DNA from: Euborellia annulipes
Lineage: Eukaryota > Arthropoda > Insecta > Dermaptera > Anisolabididae
NCBI GenBank assembly: GCA_023213315.1
Contig: JAKCPI010001998.1
Coordinates: 48,313-112,312, forward strand
Direction of reading: 5' to 3'
Length of the DNA stretch: 64,000 bases
Every line of letters starts with the position of its first letter. The first letter of the stretch is position 1. The notes below the pieces were generated by a model. That model was not told the DNA's origin. It ran no database searches and saw only the letters and a program-made list of their open reading frames with translations. The translations under genes were made by a program, and so were the position numbers. Positions 1 to 10,671 of this stretch are shown piece after piece.

Positions 1-110
1 TAATTATTTTTTAGCAAATTTAGAAAATTTTGAAAACCGGTTTTTCGGTTTTTCACAAAGCGGAAAACCGGTAAACCGGTTTTAAACCGGTTTTTTTTTT
101 CAAATGTAAA
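1..110. repeat. AACCGGTTT-rich self-complementary repeat
   Basis: Repeated ACCGGTTTT and CGGTTTTT words that pair with one another, so the stretch can fold on itself. A related block lies at 815-935. Family not recognised. Confidence 0.5.
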
Positions 111-164
111 TCAAGGAAAAAAAAATAAAAAAATACTCAAAGCAAAATTTTATAGAATTATTTT

Positions 165-240
165 TTAATAACCGCGCCCTTGCCTGCCACTCCAAATGGC
201 TTAAATAAAATCATCGGACTGCCTGGGATCCGAGCCCAAA
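165..240 (-). repeat. SINE1 fragment (tRNA-derived)
   Basis: Read on the minus strand, this has the SINE1 words GGCAGTCCGATGATTTTATT and AAGCCATTTGG, found in fuller copies at 9507-9752, 35777-36023 and 41352-41562. Only the post-head part survives. Confidence 0.5.
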
Positions 241-299
241 AAAAAATTATTATTACTACTATTCTGATCCAGTGCCTGCTTGAGGATTTGTTTACATTC

Positions 300-545
300 A
301 TAGAATACAAAAAATACATAAATTTCTTTATACATTTCCAATGGGAGAAATCGTAACTTTATGAATTAATAACTCAAAAAATTGTAGGAATTTCGGGACC
401 CGAGTATTTTTCCTGGACTCTCCATAACGTCCTCTATAAGACTGCAAAATTTCGGTTTCAAAATTCCAACGGAAAGTTGGCCAAACAGAGCGAGACAGAC
501 GGACGGATAGACCGACACTCTGCTATTATTATAAAGATCTATAGA
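300..545 (-). mobile_element. Helitron-like 5' fragment
   Basis: On the minus strand the right edge reads TCTATAGATC followed by AT-rich sequence and a GTCCGTCTGTCTC stretch. This resembles the 5' end of the complete 120-bp Helitron at 51283-51402. No 3' end was found. Confidence 0.3.
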
Positions 546-608
546 TTATTTAAGTACTAGAAAAAAGGAGAAAAAATATAAATAATCTATAATTTTTTTT
601 TTTTTTAT

Positions 609-797
609 TTGTCCAAGGTCTTTTTCGGCATCTAAGGCCATTTAAACCCCATCCCTATTTATTCCAAATGATTGATAGCCAATTCAAATGAAATAAATTT
701 TTCTCGCTTGGGACGGGAAGCGAACCCGAAATCCCAAGCTACTAGAAGCTATTGTAATATCTTCTCTCTAAGCCATGGATCACGGGCTAATTTGAAT
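609..797 (-). repeat. SINE2, tRNA-derived
   Basis: On the minus strand the head carries an A-box-like TGGCTTAGAGAG and a B-box-like GGTTCGCTTCC. A body with GAGAAAAATTTATTTCATTT follows, then a tail with GGCCTTAGATGCCGAAAAAG. The tail resembles that of SINE1, so the two families may share a 3' module. A second copy is at 61548-61702. Confidence 0.6.
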
Positions 798-814
798 ACA
801 AGTATTAATGAAGA

Positions 815-935
815 AAAAATTAAAAAAAAAAACCGAATTCGGTTTTTCGGAAAAAACTCGGTTTCTCGGTTTTTGAAAATTAGCCAAAAAACCGGTATAC
901 CGGTTTCGGTTTCCACCGGTGTCCAAACCCTAGGC
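815..935. repeat. AACCGGTTT-rich self-complementary repeat
   Basis: A second block of CGGTTTTTCGG and ACCGGTATACCGG words, self-complementary like 1-110. The intervening DNA is AT-rich and unassigned. Confidence 0.45.
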
Positions 936-1902
936 AGTAAGGTACCTACTAGTACTCGAGAGACGCAATTTGATTTGTATAGAAAAAATAAGAAAATATT
1001 TAAAATTTGAAAGAAATCGTTAGAGCCGTTTTCGAGAACTGATATGCATATATATAAACAAACAAACATTCAAACAAATATACGTACATAGCTCGTTTAA
1101 TATAATAAGATAAGATCAAGAGTCGCAGGAGCGACTCGTCGCCGAGCATGTGAAAAGCAAAAGAAAGCAAAGAAACTCTTAATACTACCATTTAGTTGAT
1201 ATTCCAATAGATGCCAATGGCCCATTGCATTTAGATGGACGAGTCGTCCCTAGACTATATTATCAAGAATGATTTTAAATCCTTAATAAAAGATAGGGAC
1301 GTGAAAAAATTTTTTTGAGAAACTTTTCTCTTTCTGGGCGAATATCTCAAAAAGGTTTTAAGATATCGGAGCCAAATTTTTTTTATATTAAACTAGAATA
1401 AATAAGGATTATTTTGAGCACAAATTCAAAAAAAAATTCCAGTCCCAAAAAAGAATGGCAGAGGCTCAAAGTTGAGATTTTGCCGATTTCGGAAGGTCAA
1501 AAGTTAGTCTCTTATTTTTTCCTTTTTTTTTTTTTTTTTTTTTTTTTTCTTTTTCATTCTTTTCTTCAATTTTCAAATTTTTAGACAAAGCTACAGGTTT
1601 CCCTGCTGGACCGATTTGGATGAAATTTAAAATACAAATAGGTACTATCAAAAACCCGATACCTTTGATATACTGTAAAATTTCATTTTGGATCAAAAGT
1701 GACTTTTTGAGAGGTATTCAAAATTTCAAATTTGTCCTATCTTTAACGTGGCGAAAAGACAATTCTAACTATTTTGCTCCCTGATGACGTCATCTAGGAA
1801 CATATCTATTAATATTAGTAATTTTCATCCCTAATGGAATAAAAAATTTTAGGATAGATCCCTTCAGATAGAAATACAATAGATTAACGTGATAAGAAGT
1901 AC

Positions 1903-2695
1903 TACCAACATAACAAAAATAAAAATCCTAAAATTTTATAAAATTTGGTGAAATCCTATGTTTATCGTTTTGAATGGATACCAAACGATGTATTTACATT
2001 CTACCAACATAACAAAAATAAAAATCCTAAAATTTTATAAAATTTGGTGAAATCCTATGTTTATCGTTTTGAATGGATACCAAACGATGTATTTACATTC
2101 TACCAACATAACAAAAATAAAAATCCTAAAATTTTATAAAATTTAGGGAAATCCTATGTTTATCGTTTTGAATGGATACCAAACGATGAATTTACATTCT
2201 ACCAACATAACAAAAATAAAAAACCTAAAATTTTATAAAATTTAGGGAAATCCTATGTTTATCGTTTTGAATGGATACTAAACGATGTATTTACATTCTA
2301 CCAACATAACAAAAATAAAAATCCTAAAATTTTATAAAATTTGGTGAAATCCTATGTTTATCGTTTTGAATGGATACCAAACGATGAATTTACATTCTAC
2401 CAACATAACAAAAATAAAAAACCTAAAATTTTATAAAATTTAGGGAAATCCTATGTTTATCGTTTTGAATGGATACTAAACGATGTATTTAAATTCTACC
2501 AACATAACAAAAATAAAAATCCTAAAATTTTTATGAAATTTAGGGAAATCCTATGTTTATCGTTTTGAATGGATACCAAACGATGTATTTACATCCTACT
2601 AACATAACAAAAATAAAAAACCTAAAATTTTATAAAATTTGGTGAAATCCTATGTTTATCGTTTTGAATTAATACCAAATGATGTATTTATTTTT
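1903..2695. repeat. 99-bp minisatellite, about 8 units
   Basis: Tandem units begin ACCAACATAACAAAAATAAA near 1903, 2003, 2102, 2200, 2299, 2398, 2497 and 2596, with small substitutions. Each holds an imperfect dyad around ATCGTTTTGAATGGATACC. The array is inside Helitron-like copy A; copy B has a shorter array at 46015-46595. Confidence 0.85.
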
Positions 2696-2805
2696 TACTG
2701 TTTGGAATGCATATTAAAATATCTATTCATGGGATAACTTAATATTTAATAAACAAAAATTATTAAATAATATTTAAATGCAATATTTCACAAAAAGAAG
2801 TGAAA

Positions 2806-3085
2806 TCTCAGCCAAAAACATCGGAGATGCAAAAAGGGGCGCCTCGCATTATTTTTGCCCAGCGTCGAGGTGAAATCAAAAAAATGCGCCTCGCTTTTCT
2901 GATTTATATAAAAGCGAGGATATATGAAACAAATAAAATTCTGTAGGGGTTTTATTTAAGTGAAAATATTTCCTCGCTTTTATATAAATCAGAAAAGCGA
3001 GGCGCATTTTTTTGATTTCACCTCGACGCTGGGCAAAAATAATGCGAGGCGCCCCTTTTTGCATCTCCGATGTTTTTGGCTGAGA
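2806..3085. repeat. Long hairpin, arms about 115 bp
   Basis: TCTCAGCC... on the left is matched almost perfectly by ...GGCTGAGA on the right, around a loop near 2923-2969. The arms hold GC-rich words such as GGCGCCTCGC. It forms the 5' end of the Helitron-like element and recurs at 46709-46991. Confidence 0.85.
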
Positions 3086-3089
3086 TAAG

Positions 3090-3295
3090 ATATAAGGCGA
3101 ATTTTTTAAAAATATCTTTTATTTAATGCGATTAATCTAAAAAAAAATTTTATTTTTTCGAAAATCAAAAAAGGGCTTCTTTTATTTGTAGATATTTTAA
3201 ATAGCTTTAATTAAAAAAAAAAATTGAGGTCGATAGTTTCAAAATTGTGGCCGCTGAAATCTCCCAAAATTAGCACCCCGAGACGAGAATCTTTA
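3090..3295. mobile_element. piggyBac-type MITE fragment
   Basis: Shares GCGATTAATC, GGTCGATAGTTTC and AGCACCCCGAGACG with the complete TTAA-flanked MITEs at 8106-8504 and 14487-14861. The left part is lost at the Helitron-like boundary and the right tip is degraded. Confidence 0.6.
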
Positions 3296-3300
3296 ATAAA

Positions 3301-3812
3301 AAAAATCTGGTGTGACTGGTGCACAGCACACAACTTTCTCTTACCTTCGGTAATCGAAAGTTGTATACTGTGCTTGTCACACCAGATTTTTTGTGTCGAC
3401 ATGTATTTAGTTCCCGACAGTACGGAACATATGAATTCAGATGTAAAAATCAAAATTTATAAGTATGGGAAAATATTTATATTTTGTTACCATGGCAACC
3501 ATTCCTCCTACCTTTTCTATGGAGTACAAGAATAAAGTGGTCTTCAGAAGATTTCAATGGCAAAATGAGAATATACATTTTAAAGAGAATCTATAAAATA
3601 ATTGATTTATGAATTTGAATCAAAATCGTTGGGGCGAATTTCGAGAAAATCGAAAAAAAAAAAAAAAAAAAAAAACTGAAAAAGTACATTAGTAAAGTAT
3701 TAGTACACTTTGATCGATTTTGTTTAAAAGCTTATTTTCACGCTTCAGGGGGGGGGGGGTGTCTAACTTAAATATAAAATTTCAGCCTCATAGCTCAATT
3801 CCTTCATAGAGG
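3301..3812 (-). mobile_element. HINE (Helentron-like), short subfamily, 5' truncated
   Basis: The 3' hairpin (AATCTGGTGTGAC...GTCACACCAGATT) is at the low-coordinate end, followed by the GTGTCGACATG and ACCATGGCAACCATTTC body words. It breaks off near CTCAATTCCTTCAT, before the microsatellite and 5' hairpin. Confidence 0.85.
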
Positions 3813-4430
3813 TAAGAGAAAATGAAACACTTTAAATTAAGATCGATTTCTTTTCCATGCAGTTTCATGGGTTCTCTATTCAGCTCAATATTTGAGAGAA
3901 AAAAAAAATCAAACTTGAAAAATTCTTTTAATATCCAATTTATATAAAAAAAAAAAAAAATTTCCCAGCAAACTAACAATTCACGTTGAAAACATCTTGA
4001 ATGTAAATATTGTCGAAGGCCTTTCTTAAAGGATATCAAGGGATCAAAAGGGGGTGAACATCCTTGGTTTGACATGACATTAATCAACTGTGAATTGAAG
4101 GAATGGCAGGAAATACGGTAAGGATGGTGGAAAGGAAAGAAACGAACCGATTGAAAGAGGAAAGAGGATAGCCGATAAAACGAATTCTCACCCCCTCATA
4201 TCTCTGGACGTTATAATCCTCCCCGCCAAAAAAAAAGAAAAACATGTTTGTTTGTTTGACGATGGAGTTAGAAAGAGAAGACAAGCCACAGAAATAGAGT
4301 CCCACAAAAAAAAATTGGAAATTTGATTGCTTTCTTGTTATTTTTTTTTTTTTGATTGACGTCATCATTTTTTTGACCTCTCTTAATCACTTTGATTTGA
4401 TATTTTAACCTTTCTTGTTTATTTTATTTT
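3813..4430. other. AT-rich spacer, nothing recognised
   Basis: Homopolymer A and T runs. No ORF, TIR or RNA feature I can support. Confidence 0.4.
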
Positions 4431-4790
4431 CTTGAGGGTTTAATAGCGAGGTGGCAGATCAAATTTGAGAATAATGTTCTAACTTGGCAAGGTTCAGTGA
4501 AATATTTGGAGTTTAATATCGATCGGAGGCTTAAATTTGGGCCGCATATAAGAGCAGCAGCAAATAGCGGCAAGGCTATTATGGCCGCTTATTAGACCTG
4601 CTAGCCCCTTAGATATTGATGAGAAAATTCTCCTCTATAAGTCACTGGTTCGACCAAGACTGACTTTTGGAGCCCAAGTATGGTGGAATCAAATCTCCAA
4701 GTCAAATTTCTACCTTTTGGAGAGAGTGGAGAATAAAACCCTACGGATATATAGCCAACCCACCTGCTGGAATAAATAACCCCACTATTA
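4430..4790 (+). pseudogene. LINE reverse transcriptase C-terminal fragment (Jockey/R1-like)
   Basis: Two adjoining frames give the region after the RT catalytic core. The first contains SVKYLEFNIDRRLKFGPHI, like the Jockey-type 'YLGv.lDrrLtf..Hi' segment. The second contains KILLYKSLVRPRLTFGAQVW, the typical 'Kl.lYk.lvrp.l.yg..vW' segment. A frameshift near 4590 and stops after 4765 make it a pseudogene. The catalytic FADD-type motif lies upstream in intact elements and is absent here. No poly-A tail is evident, and the DNA to about 4980 is AT-rich without further similarity. The clade call is by motif only. Confidence 0.7.
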
Positions 4791-5134
4791 GAGTAGCCCT
4801 AGAAGTTGAAACAATAAGGGAATTTATGGTAGGGATCGTCGAAAGGTTCTACATGAAATGCCAAACAAACATAAATGAGCTAATAGCGGGCCTGAAGTCG
4901 AGAATAAATTAGTTTATGATATTCTGAATGTTTCAACATCTTTTTTTATCTTTATTTAATTTTTTTATTCGAGTTGATAAAGACTTAGAATAATACTGCT
5001 CATGAAGAAGCCTGAAGGCAACGGATTGTGAGAAGACTCTTCTCAGTGCCGATGAACAAAAACCATTGTAACTCAATTGTAATTTTAAATGGGAAATAAA
5101 TTTTGTTATTATTACAAATTTGTATTTTAACAAA

Positions 5135-5216
5135 AAGTGAGGGGGCAGGCAGCCAGGAAATAAGTCTCAACCAAATGAAATTCAAGAGTATTGGTGGCAG
5201 TTTCGGCCGCATCTCC
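5135..5216 (-). repeat. Penelope-like inverted-repeat unit, fragment
   Basis: Contains the words AATTCAAGAGTATTGGTGGC and AGTTTCGGC, shared with units at 5757-5885, 48478-48613, 50008-50148 and 59565-59990. On the minus strand it would carry the GCCGAAACTG part of the shared motif. Confidence 0.5.
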
Positions 5217-5219
5217 TTA

Positions 5220-5750
5220 TGACGTTCATGGAAGAAATCAACGAGAAAATCTTTCATTTTAGCTCTCTGATTGGATCCTAAATTAACAACAAATCCTAAC
5301 ACAAAACGAACTAGCTAATCATTAAAGAAGAAGCTAACAACAACAACAACAACAACAACGAATATCCACCAGAGGCCTAGAATAAAAGAAATTATCGTTG
5401 ATTTCTCCGCTAACAAGTAAGAGATTCACGAGAAGTAGCTGCAAGTTGTATAAGAATAAAAATCCCTCTCGTTGGCATGGTGCACCCTCCACCCTCTCTG
5501 AATCTGAGCCCTAAGCCCCTTTAATATTCATTGCACCACGCTAAAACTTACTGTATCTCTGTTGTGTTGCTCCTCCAAGTCCTCAGGATCCCCTGTAAAA
5601 GAAACAAAAAGAAATTAGTAATTTTATATTTCAAGAGAGGGAAGACGAACATGCTCTCAATATTTGTGGCTACGATTTGCCAAGTGTTGACAATAGTATA
5701 GGGAAAGAGAATTTGAAGAGAAATTTACGATCAAGTGGCTGTTATATTTT
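5220..5750. other. Apparently single-copy DNA with an (AAC)n run
   Basis: No similarity to other parts of the window. It holds an (AAC)n run at about 5335-5360 and the candidate microexon at 5552-5592. Confidence 0.35.
5552..5592 (-). CDS. Candidate 41-nt internal microexon
   Basis: On the minus strand a strong acceptor (TTTCTTTTTG...TTTTACAG) precedes 41 nt ending in ACA, followed by the donor GTAAGT. Two frames are open; one gives an acidic peptide, DPEDLEEQHNRDT. The stretch is apparently single-copy, more GC-rich than its surroundings, and not part of any repeat I found. No neighbouring exon could be identified, so the gene, if any, is unknown. A chance pairing of good splice sites is a real alternative. 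Confidence 0.25.
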
Positions 5751-5756
5751 AACAAT

Positions 5757-5885
5757 AAATGAAGCAACCAGGAATTAAGCCTCTAAGAAATGAAACTCAA
5801 GAGTATTGGTGGCAGTTTCGGCTTTAATTAGATAATGCCATCCTCAGTTCATTTCGAGAGTTTGAACTCAAATGCCAGTGCATTG
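5757..5885 (-). repeat. Penelope-like inverted-repeat unit
   Basis: On the minus strand it reads AACTGAGGATGGC, then an AT-rich loop, then GCCGAAACTGCC. It belongs to the same family as 48478-48613 and 50008-50148. Confidence 0.55.
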
Positions 5886-5911
5886 AGCCAAATTGTAAAA
5901 TTGTCTTTGGG

Positions 5912-5938
5912 TGTGTGTGTGTGTGTGTGTGTGTGTGT
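5912..5938. repeat. (GT)n microsatellite
   Basis: About 13 GT units. Confidence 0.9.
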
Positions 5939-5999
5939 ATTAATATACCTGGTAACATAAAAATGCTTGTTCATAAACACCAAGCAATGATAAAGCTAG

Positions 6000-6540
6000 T
6001 CGCATGTTGAGGCGCAGCTTGGTGAGGTGACTCACTGTGAATGTCTGCGGTGAAAATCTGCTGGTGAGAGATCACCGCAAATTAAAAAGCAGTTTTATCA
6101 AGCAGTTTCAAATTGGATGGATCACTGCTGATGGATTTCAGTTTAGAATCGGAATCGTAAAAGGAGTGTGAAGACGAAATGATAGCTGCAGCTCTTCTGA
6201 TGCAGAAAAAATCAAAGAAACATTTGTATTTGGACAAAAGAAAATGTCATGGAGAATCAGCCTTGAGTTTTATTTTCATATAGTCTTCATGGCTCGTATC
6301 ATATATAATTTGACGCATTCGCACAGCTTCAATTAATTTCTCTTCCATTTTTTGACAAAACACGCCGTGACAACTGAAGAAACTGCGGCATGAGAGCTGC
6401 GTTGCGCCGGGTCACGTACAGTGAATACTGCCTCACGTCACCCTGCGCTGTAACTTGTGGGGTCCCTATCATTTTTGTTTCACAGAAATTTACCGTGAGT
6501 CACACTGCGTCACCTCACTAAGCTGCGCCTCAACATGCGG
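6000..6540. mobile_element. 541-bp MITE with CTAG duplication
   Basis: The ends are inverted: TCGCATGTTGAGGCGCAGCTT on the left pairs with the complement of AAGCTGCGCCTCAACATGCGG on the right, extending through GTGAGGTGA. CTAG occurs on both sides (5996-5999 and 6541-6544). No coding potential. The 4-bp CTAG duplication is uncommon, so no superfamily is assigned. It interrupts or abuts a LINE endonuclease remnant. Confidence 0.75.
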
Positions 6541-6544
6541 CTAG

Positions 6545-6749
6545 CGTAAGAGTTTTTTATACGATGTGACAGCTCTGGAATTCATATAAATTTTTCTGAG
6601 CAGATAACAATTTCTTTTATTAATGTCACTTTTCAATCCTGTCGAAATTTTCACTTCGTATGGGAGATGATCAGATTCAAATGTAATGTCTTTTACTTCT
6701 GAGTATATCACTTGATTTGCTAAGCTGAGTTTCGTCCAGTAATGGTCAC
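6545..6749 (-). pseudogene. LINE endonuclease fragment
   Basis: The minus-strand frame contains LGISDHYWTKL and ITFESDHLPYEV. The second resembles the SDHxPI catalytic-His segment of apurinic-type LINE endonucleases. The first looks like nearby sequence in the same family. The fragment is bounded by the CTAG MITE at 6000-6540 and the TTA-flanked MITE at 6753-8044. Only this short segment is recognisable and no RT follows. Assignment rests on the SDH motif and on abundant LINE debris nearby. Confidence 0.35.
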
Positions 6750-6752
6750 TTA

Positions 6753-8044
6753 TGCCCAGTTGCACCAACAAGTCTCAGATCTTAGCTTGGTCAAGTCCGT
6801 CTTGAACTCAAGTCTCAGCTTGAGATTTAAAACGTTGCACCAATGAATCTTCAAATGATCTTACCCAAGCTGCCTTTAAGAAAAAACAACATCTGGCAAC
6901 CTCGCATTTTTGTTACAAATTAGCCACTAGGCGGCACTGCAGGACAACAAAAAACATATTTGCTAACCAAAATCTGACCAAAATAAAAATAAATAAATAA
7001 ATAATCAGCTTAATCTGTTTTATCAAATTCTGTCAACAAAAAAATATTAACAAATTTTAATAAGTGAAGTATTTCTAGGCCCTCATTGGGGAATAAAAGA
7101 AGAGAAAAATTTTCATAATATATTTTTCTAGACAAACTATTGAATGAAATGGTACAAAAAAACACAAACAAATTGTAAGTTAATCTACAGTATTTTTTTT
7201 TTTTAATTTAAAATAAATAAATTTACTTACTTTTTGTTTGACGTTTTTCTGCCACTTCAATTCAATCAACTTTTAAATCTATTATTTTTAATATCTATTT
7301 AAAATATTTAATATAATATTATTATTTTTAATAATGGGTTTATTTAATTAATAAACAAATTAATAATTTAATTTAGGCTAATATTTTAATTTAATTTAAT
7401 ATATTAATAAATTTAACAGTAAAAATATATTTAATATATTTATTTAAAATCATATTGAATTTTGACAGATATATTTTGAAAATACGAGGTTATGTTCAAA
7501 ACCTTCTCTGTCAATTATAACATTATGCAAACATCAAAATCTTCACCTCCGATCAGCTCCATCCACACCAATATTCACATTTTCTATTAATATCTTAAGA
7601 AGTAAAAACCAATTTATAGCGATTAAAAACAGTTTAAACTTTTACACACCGCCTTTGCTGTAAGATATATGCTTCAACAAATTTTATTTCGAATTTTTTA
7701 TATATATAATATAAATATACCTGGTATATTTTTTAAAAACTCTTGACAGGCAGTATGAAAATATAATTTTTTTTTTTAATAATAACAATAAAATTGATTA
7801 ATTTAAAAAAAAATGAATATATTCTAAGGGTATATATAGATAGTTGATTAGATAAAATGTCACAATTCTCATTTTAGGCTATGAATTCTGGCTGAGAGGG
7901 ACTTAAGTTGTCAAATTTGACTACTTGAGATGTAAGCTCAAATAGAGGACTTAAGTTTGGATTAAATGTTGGTGCAACACTTTAAGTTCAAATGTAAGAT
8001 GTAAGACGAGCTTGAGACTTGAGATATGTTGGTGCAACTGGGCA
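6753..8044. mobile_element. 1.29-kb non-autonomous element, Harbinger-type
   Basis: TIR TGCCCAGTTGCACCAACA at the left is matched by TGTTGGTGCAACTGGGCA at the right. TTA lies on both sides (6750-6752 and 8045-8047), a 3-bp duplication as in PIF/Harbinger elements. Subterminal CTTGAGACTTGAGA-like words recur in inverted orientation. The interior is extremely AT-rich and non-coding. A partial subterminal copy lies at about 8520-8580. Confidence 0.75.
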
Positions 8045-8105
8045 TTAGTGATTATCCTAGGTGGCTTAAGAGCGTAGGTTGTGCAGGGGTGTCATGGGTT
8101 GTTAA

Positions 8106-8504
8106 GGTGCGCGTCTCGGGGTGCTAATTTTGGGACTTTCCAGCGGCCACCATTTTGAAGCTATCGACCTTAAATTTTTTTTTAATTAAAGCTATTTAAA
8201 ATATCTACAAATAATAGAAGCCATTTATTTGATTTTCGAAAAAATTAAAAATTTTTTTTAGGTTAATCGCATTAAAGAAATTATATTTTAAAAAAATTCG
8301 CTTTATATCTTGTAGATAATTAAATCATAAGTATCATTGTGTTAAAAAATAATTAATTTTCTAACCTTAATTAATTAGCTGGAATCTTTCAAATGAAATG
8401 GAATAAATCCTTTGTATCCCTATGGGAAAAACTAACGCCATCTCTTGCCTCCTAGAGTAACTCGGTAGTGAATCGTCTTCTAACGGTTTTTCGAGACGCG
8501 CACC
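8106..8504. mobile_element. 399-bp piggyBac-type MITE
   Basis: TIR GGTGCGCGTCTCG / CGAGACGCGCACC with TTAA on both sides (8102-8105 and 8505-8508). TTAA target sites are the piggyBac hallmark. A second complete copy is at 14487-14861 in the opposite orientation, and a fragment is at 3090-3295. Confidence 0.85.
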
Positions 8505-8509
8505 TTAAA

Positions 8510-9505
8510 ATCCGATTTTCTGATTTCAAATTCAATTGTAAGATGTCAGACGAGCTTAAGTTCTAAGATGTGTTGAAAACGTATTTCAACGCCTTTATTT
8601 TAAGGCTTTGTTGAATAATGGTCGCAGTTGGAGGCTTTGTTAGTACAATAAAAGCGTAGAGAGTGACTACTGACGTGGCAGTCTGATAGAAAGAAAGAGA
8701 CAGCTATTGATTTTATTTGCAAGAGAATTTTTTTGCAATGTCAGGAGTAAAGAACACAAAAAACAAAAAACAACCAGAGAGTGATACTTTTTTTTTTCAC
8801 TCTCCCTTCAAATATTGACAACCCTTCTTCTACATCCGTTGTGTACCTTTTTCTTGTGAAAATCTCTTCGACTTCTTCTTTTTAAACGTTTATTGGGTTG
8901 GAAGGAAAAGCCACAACATCTTGAAGCAATCGAATCATTTATTAGCCAGTAGCAGATGTCTCTTTTCCAACTCTCATTAGGGTTAGTGATTATAGCCAAC
9001 TCCCTATTCCCAAGAATAGGGTTTCGTCTCTTTATTGTAATGACGTTTAGGGATATTTAAATGGAATACAACCAATGAATGAAAGAAATTATTAGTAACT
9101 ATCTTTTTAAATATAATATAAAAGGATTAGTAGTGACGGATCAAAAATCTCAGCCAACAGAACTAACTGCACCGAAACTCTCTCTGAAGACAAAAACTAA
9201 TACATTGTGCTTGCTCATATTGCAAGACTTTCTTTTTCTTAAGAACCCTTTTTTTTTAAAGCAAATACGCCTGCAACTCGGGCAGTGACGTAACGTATTT
9301 TAGTTGCCCCCCCCCCCCCCCCCGAAAATTTTCAAGCTAATTTTTTTTATGAAAAATTATGTCGCATAAATAAAATTAATAAAAAAAAAAAATATATATA
9401 TAAATATTTAAGCATTTTTTCAATAAGTTTTGTCTTATAAAGGGCCCGGGCCCCTTGGGGCTCAGGTGAAAACGGAAAAATGATATATTATATAAGGAAA
9501 AAAAG
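8510..9505. other. No gene recognised; homopolymer-rich
   Basis: AT-rich DNA with a C-run near 9307-9323 and a GGGCCCGGGCCC palindrome near 9441-9454. Short open frames here show no domain or compositional sign of coding. Confidence 0.4.
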
Positions 9506-9506
9506 C

Positions 9507-9752
9507 CCTCGGGGCTTGGTGTAGGGGTTAGCGTGCTAACCTCGTATGCCAAAAGTCACGGGTTAGGATCCGAGGTAGTCGGATGATTTTATGGATACCA
9601 AATGGCTTAAATAAGAATGCCTGGACCTCCAATAGATATATTAAGCATACGAGTATGGTTTAAAGTCTTATAAGACCTAAGTTGCCGAAAAGACTGTGTG
9701 AATGTGTGTGTGAGTGAGAAAAAAGTGGGTGTTGAAAAAAAAAAAAAAAATT
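9507..9752 (+). repeat. SINE1, full-length, tRNA-derived
   Basis: The head has an A-box-like TGGTGTAGGGG and a B-box region GGGTTAGGATCC (GGGTTCGGACTCC in the copy at 41352). The body has ATACCAAATGGCTTAAATA and the tail has CTAAGTTGCCGAAAAGACTG, followed by GTG-rich sequence and an A-run. This is the structure of an RNA polymerase III SINE mobilised by a LINE. Confidence 0.8.
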
Positions 9753-9981
9753 ACCTAGAAATAATATAAGTCGAAAGTATTTATGTATTTATTTAAGTCA
9801 ATTTCACGGGCCGAGCCCAATTTACAAAATATATTTTTATTCCATCAATAGCAATGATAATTGAAAAAACACCATGAATAAACAAAGCCAAAGAAAGTCA
9901 AATTTGAAATTTAAAATTAAAATTTGGATTAAAAACAAAACAAAGCCAGTTCCCTTCTATTAAGACATCATGATGGATTTG

Positions 9982-10640
9982 ACCTAATGCAAGGATGACG
10001 CAAACATGTCCAGCTGATCCTCGAACTCATTCCCCAGTCTGTGGAGCCTTGCCAATGGAGAGTATGAGTAATTTCTTCTGCAGGTGTCCTCGTAAAAGAT
10101 GCCCCTACTCCTGGTTCTGTAGTTGGGCATTCTTATGCCAATCATGGAGAGCAACTCGGAGCAGTCATAGGTTGTTAGTATCTTTTTGAGCGTGACAAGA
10201 TCGGCCACTATCCGTCTATTGCCAAGAGACCTCATGCTCAATAGTGCCAACACTCTATCATAATCATATCCCGTCCACTCTGCTCCCTGCTTAAACCTTA
10301 CATAACGCAAGAATTTTTTTTTCCACTGATTGTAGACAGGAGGATTGACTAGTATAGAAGGGCGACCAAATGACCGAGTTATACTCGAGTTTCGACCTCA
10401 CCAGACCACAGTATAGAGACTTCAGTGCAAAGATGTTGTTAAAAGCTCTGGTGTTGCGACATACAAAACCCAATGTCACAGTAGCCTCCCTCGTTATTCT
10501 CTCAACGTGATAACGAAAGTTAAGCCGCTCATCGAAATAGACACCGAGATCCCTGACCACTGACACAGTGCAAGGAATAGTAAAATAAAACAACTCTAAT
10601 TGTTTATTAGGCCTAAATAGGATAAAAAAGAGCGCTAAGT
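9982..10640 (-). pseudogene. LINE reverse transcriptase C-terminal domain (CR1/Jockey-like)
   Basis: Two minus-strand frames cover about 210 residues downstream of the RT core. The upstream one contains VVRDLGVYFDERLNFRYHV and ALKSLYCGLVRSKLEYNSV, the widely conserved 'V.DLGV..D..L.F..H' and 'LK.LY..LVRSKLEY.S..W' segments. The downstream one holds the extreme C-terminus with MRSLGNRRIVADLVTLKKIL. A frameshift in the T-run near 10310-10322 separates them. The catalytic core is missing. The minus-strand 3' flank toward 9960 is non-coding. The LINE type is confident; the clade is not. Confidence 0.85.
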
Positions 10641-10671
10641 CCGCCGAAATCGAGCGACGCTTTGGTAAAAT

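Larger units (their letters stand above)
1116..3085 (-). mobile_element. Helitron-like non-autonomous element, copy A
   Basis: About 1.97 kb, present again at 44214-46991. On the minus strand it starts TCTCAGCC after a host A. It ends with a GAGTCGC/GCGACTC hairpin six bases or fewer from a CTTGA terminus, followed by a host T. A TC start, a 3' hairpin, A/T insertion and no target duplication are Helitron traits, but CTTGA is not the usual CTRR end. It holds a 279-bp inverted repeat at its 5' side and a 99-bp minisatellite. No protein is encoded. Its poly-T run at about 1517-1548 is the empty site for the HINE in copy B. Confidence 0.6.

Noticed and set aside
1783..1790. CRE-like TGACGTCA as a promoter
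   Set aside because: Lies inside the Helitron-like element and recurs in copy B at about 45897; no nearby coding sequence or initiator.
1903..2695. Regularly spaced repeats resembling a CRISPR array
   Set aside because: Units are about 99 bp in direct tandem with no unique spacers, in a eukaryotic transposon context; this is a minisatellite.
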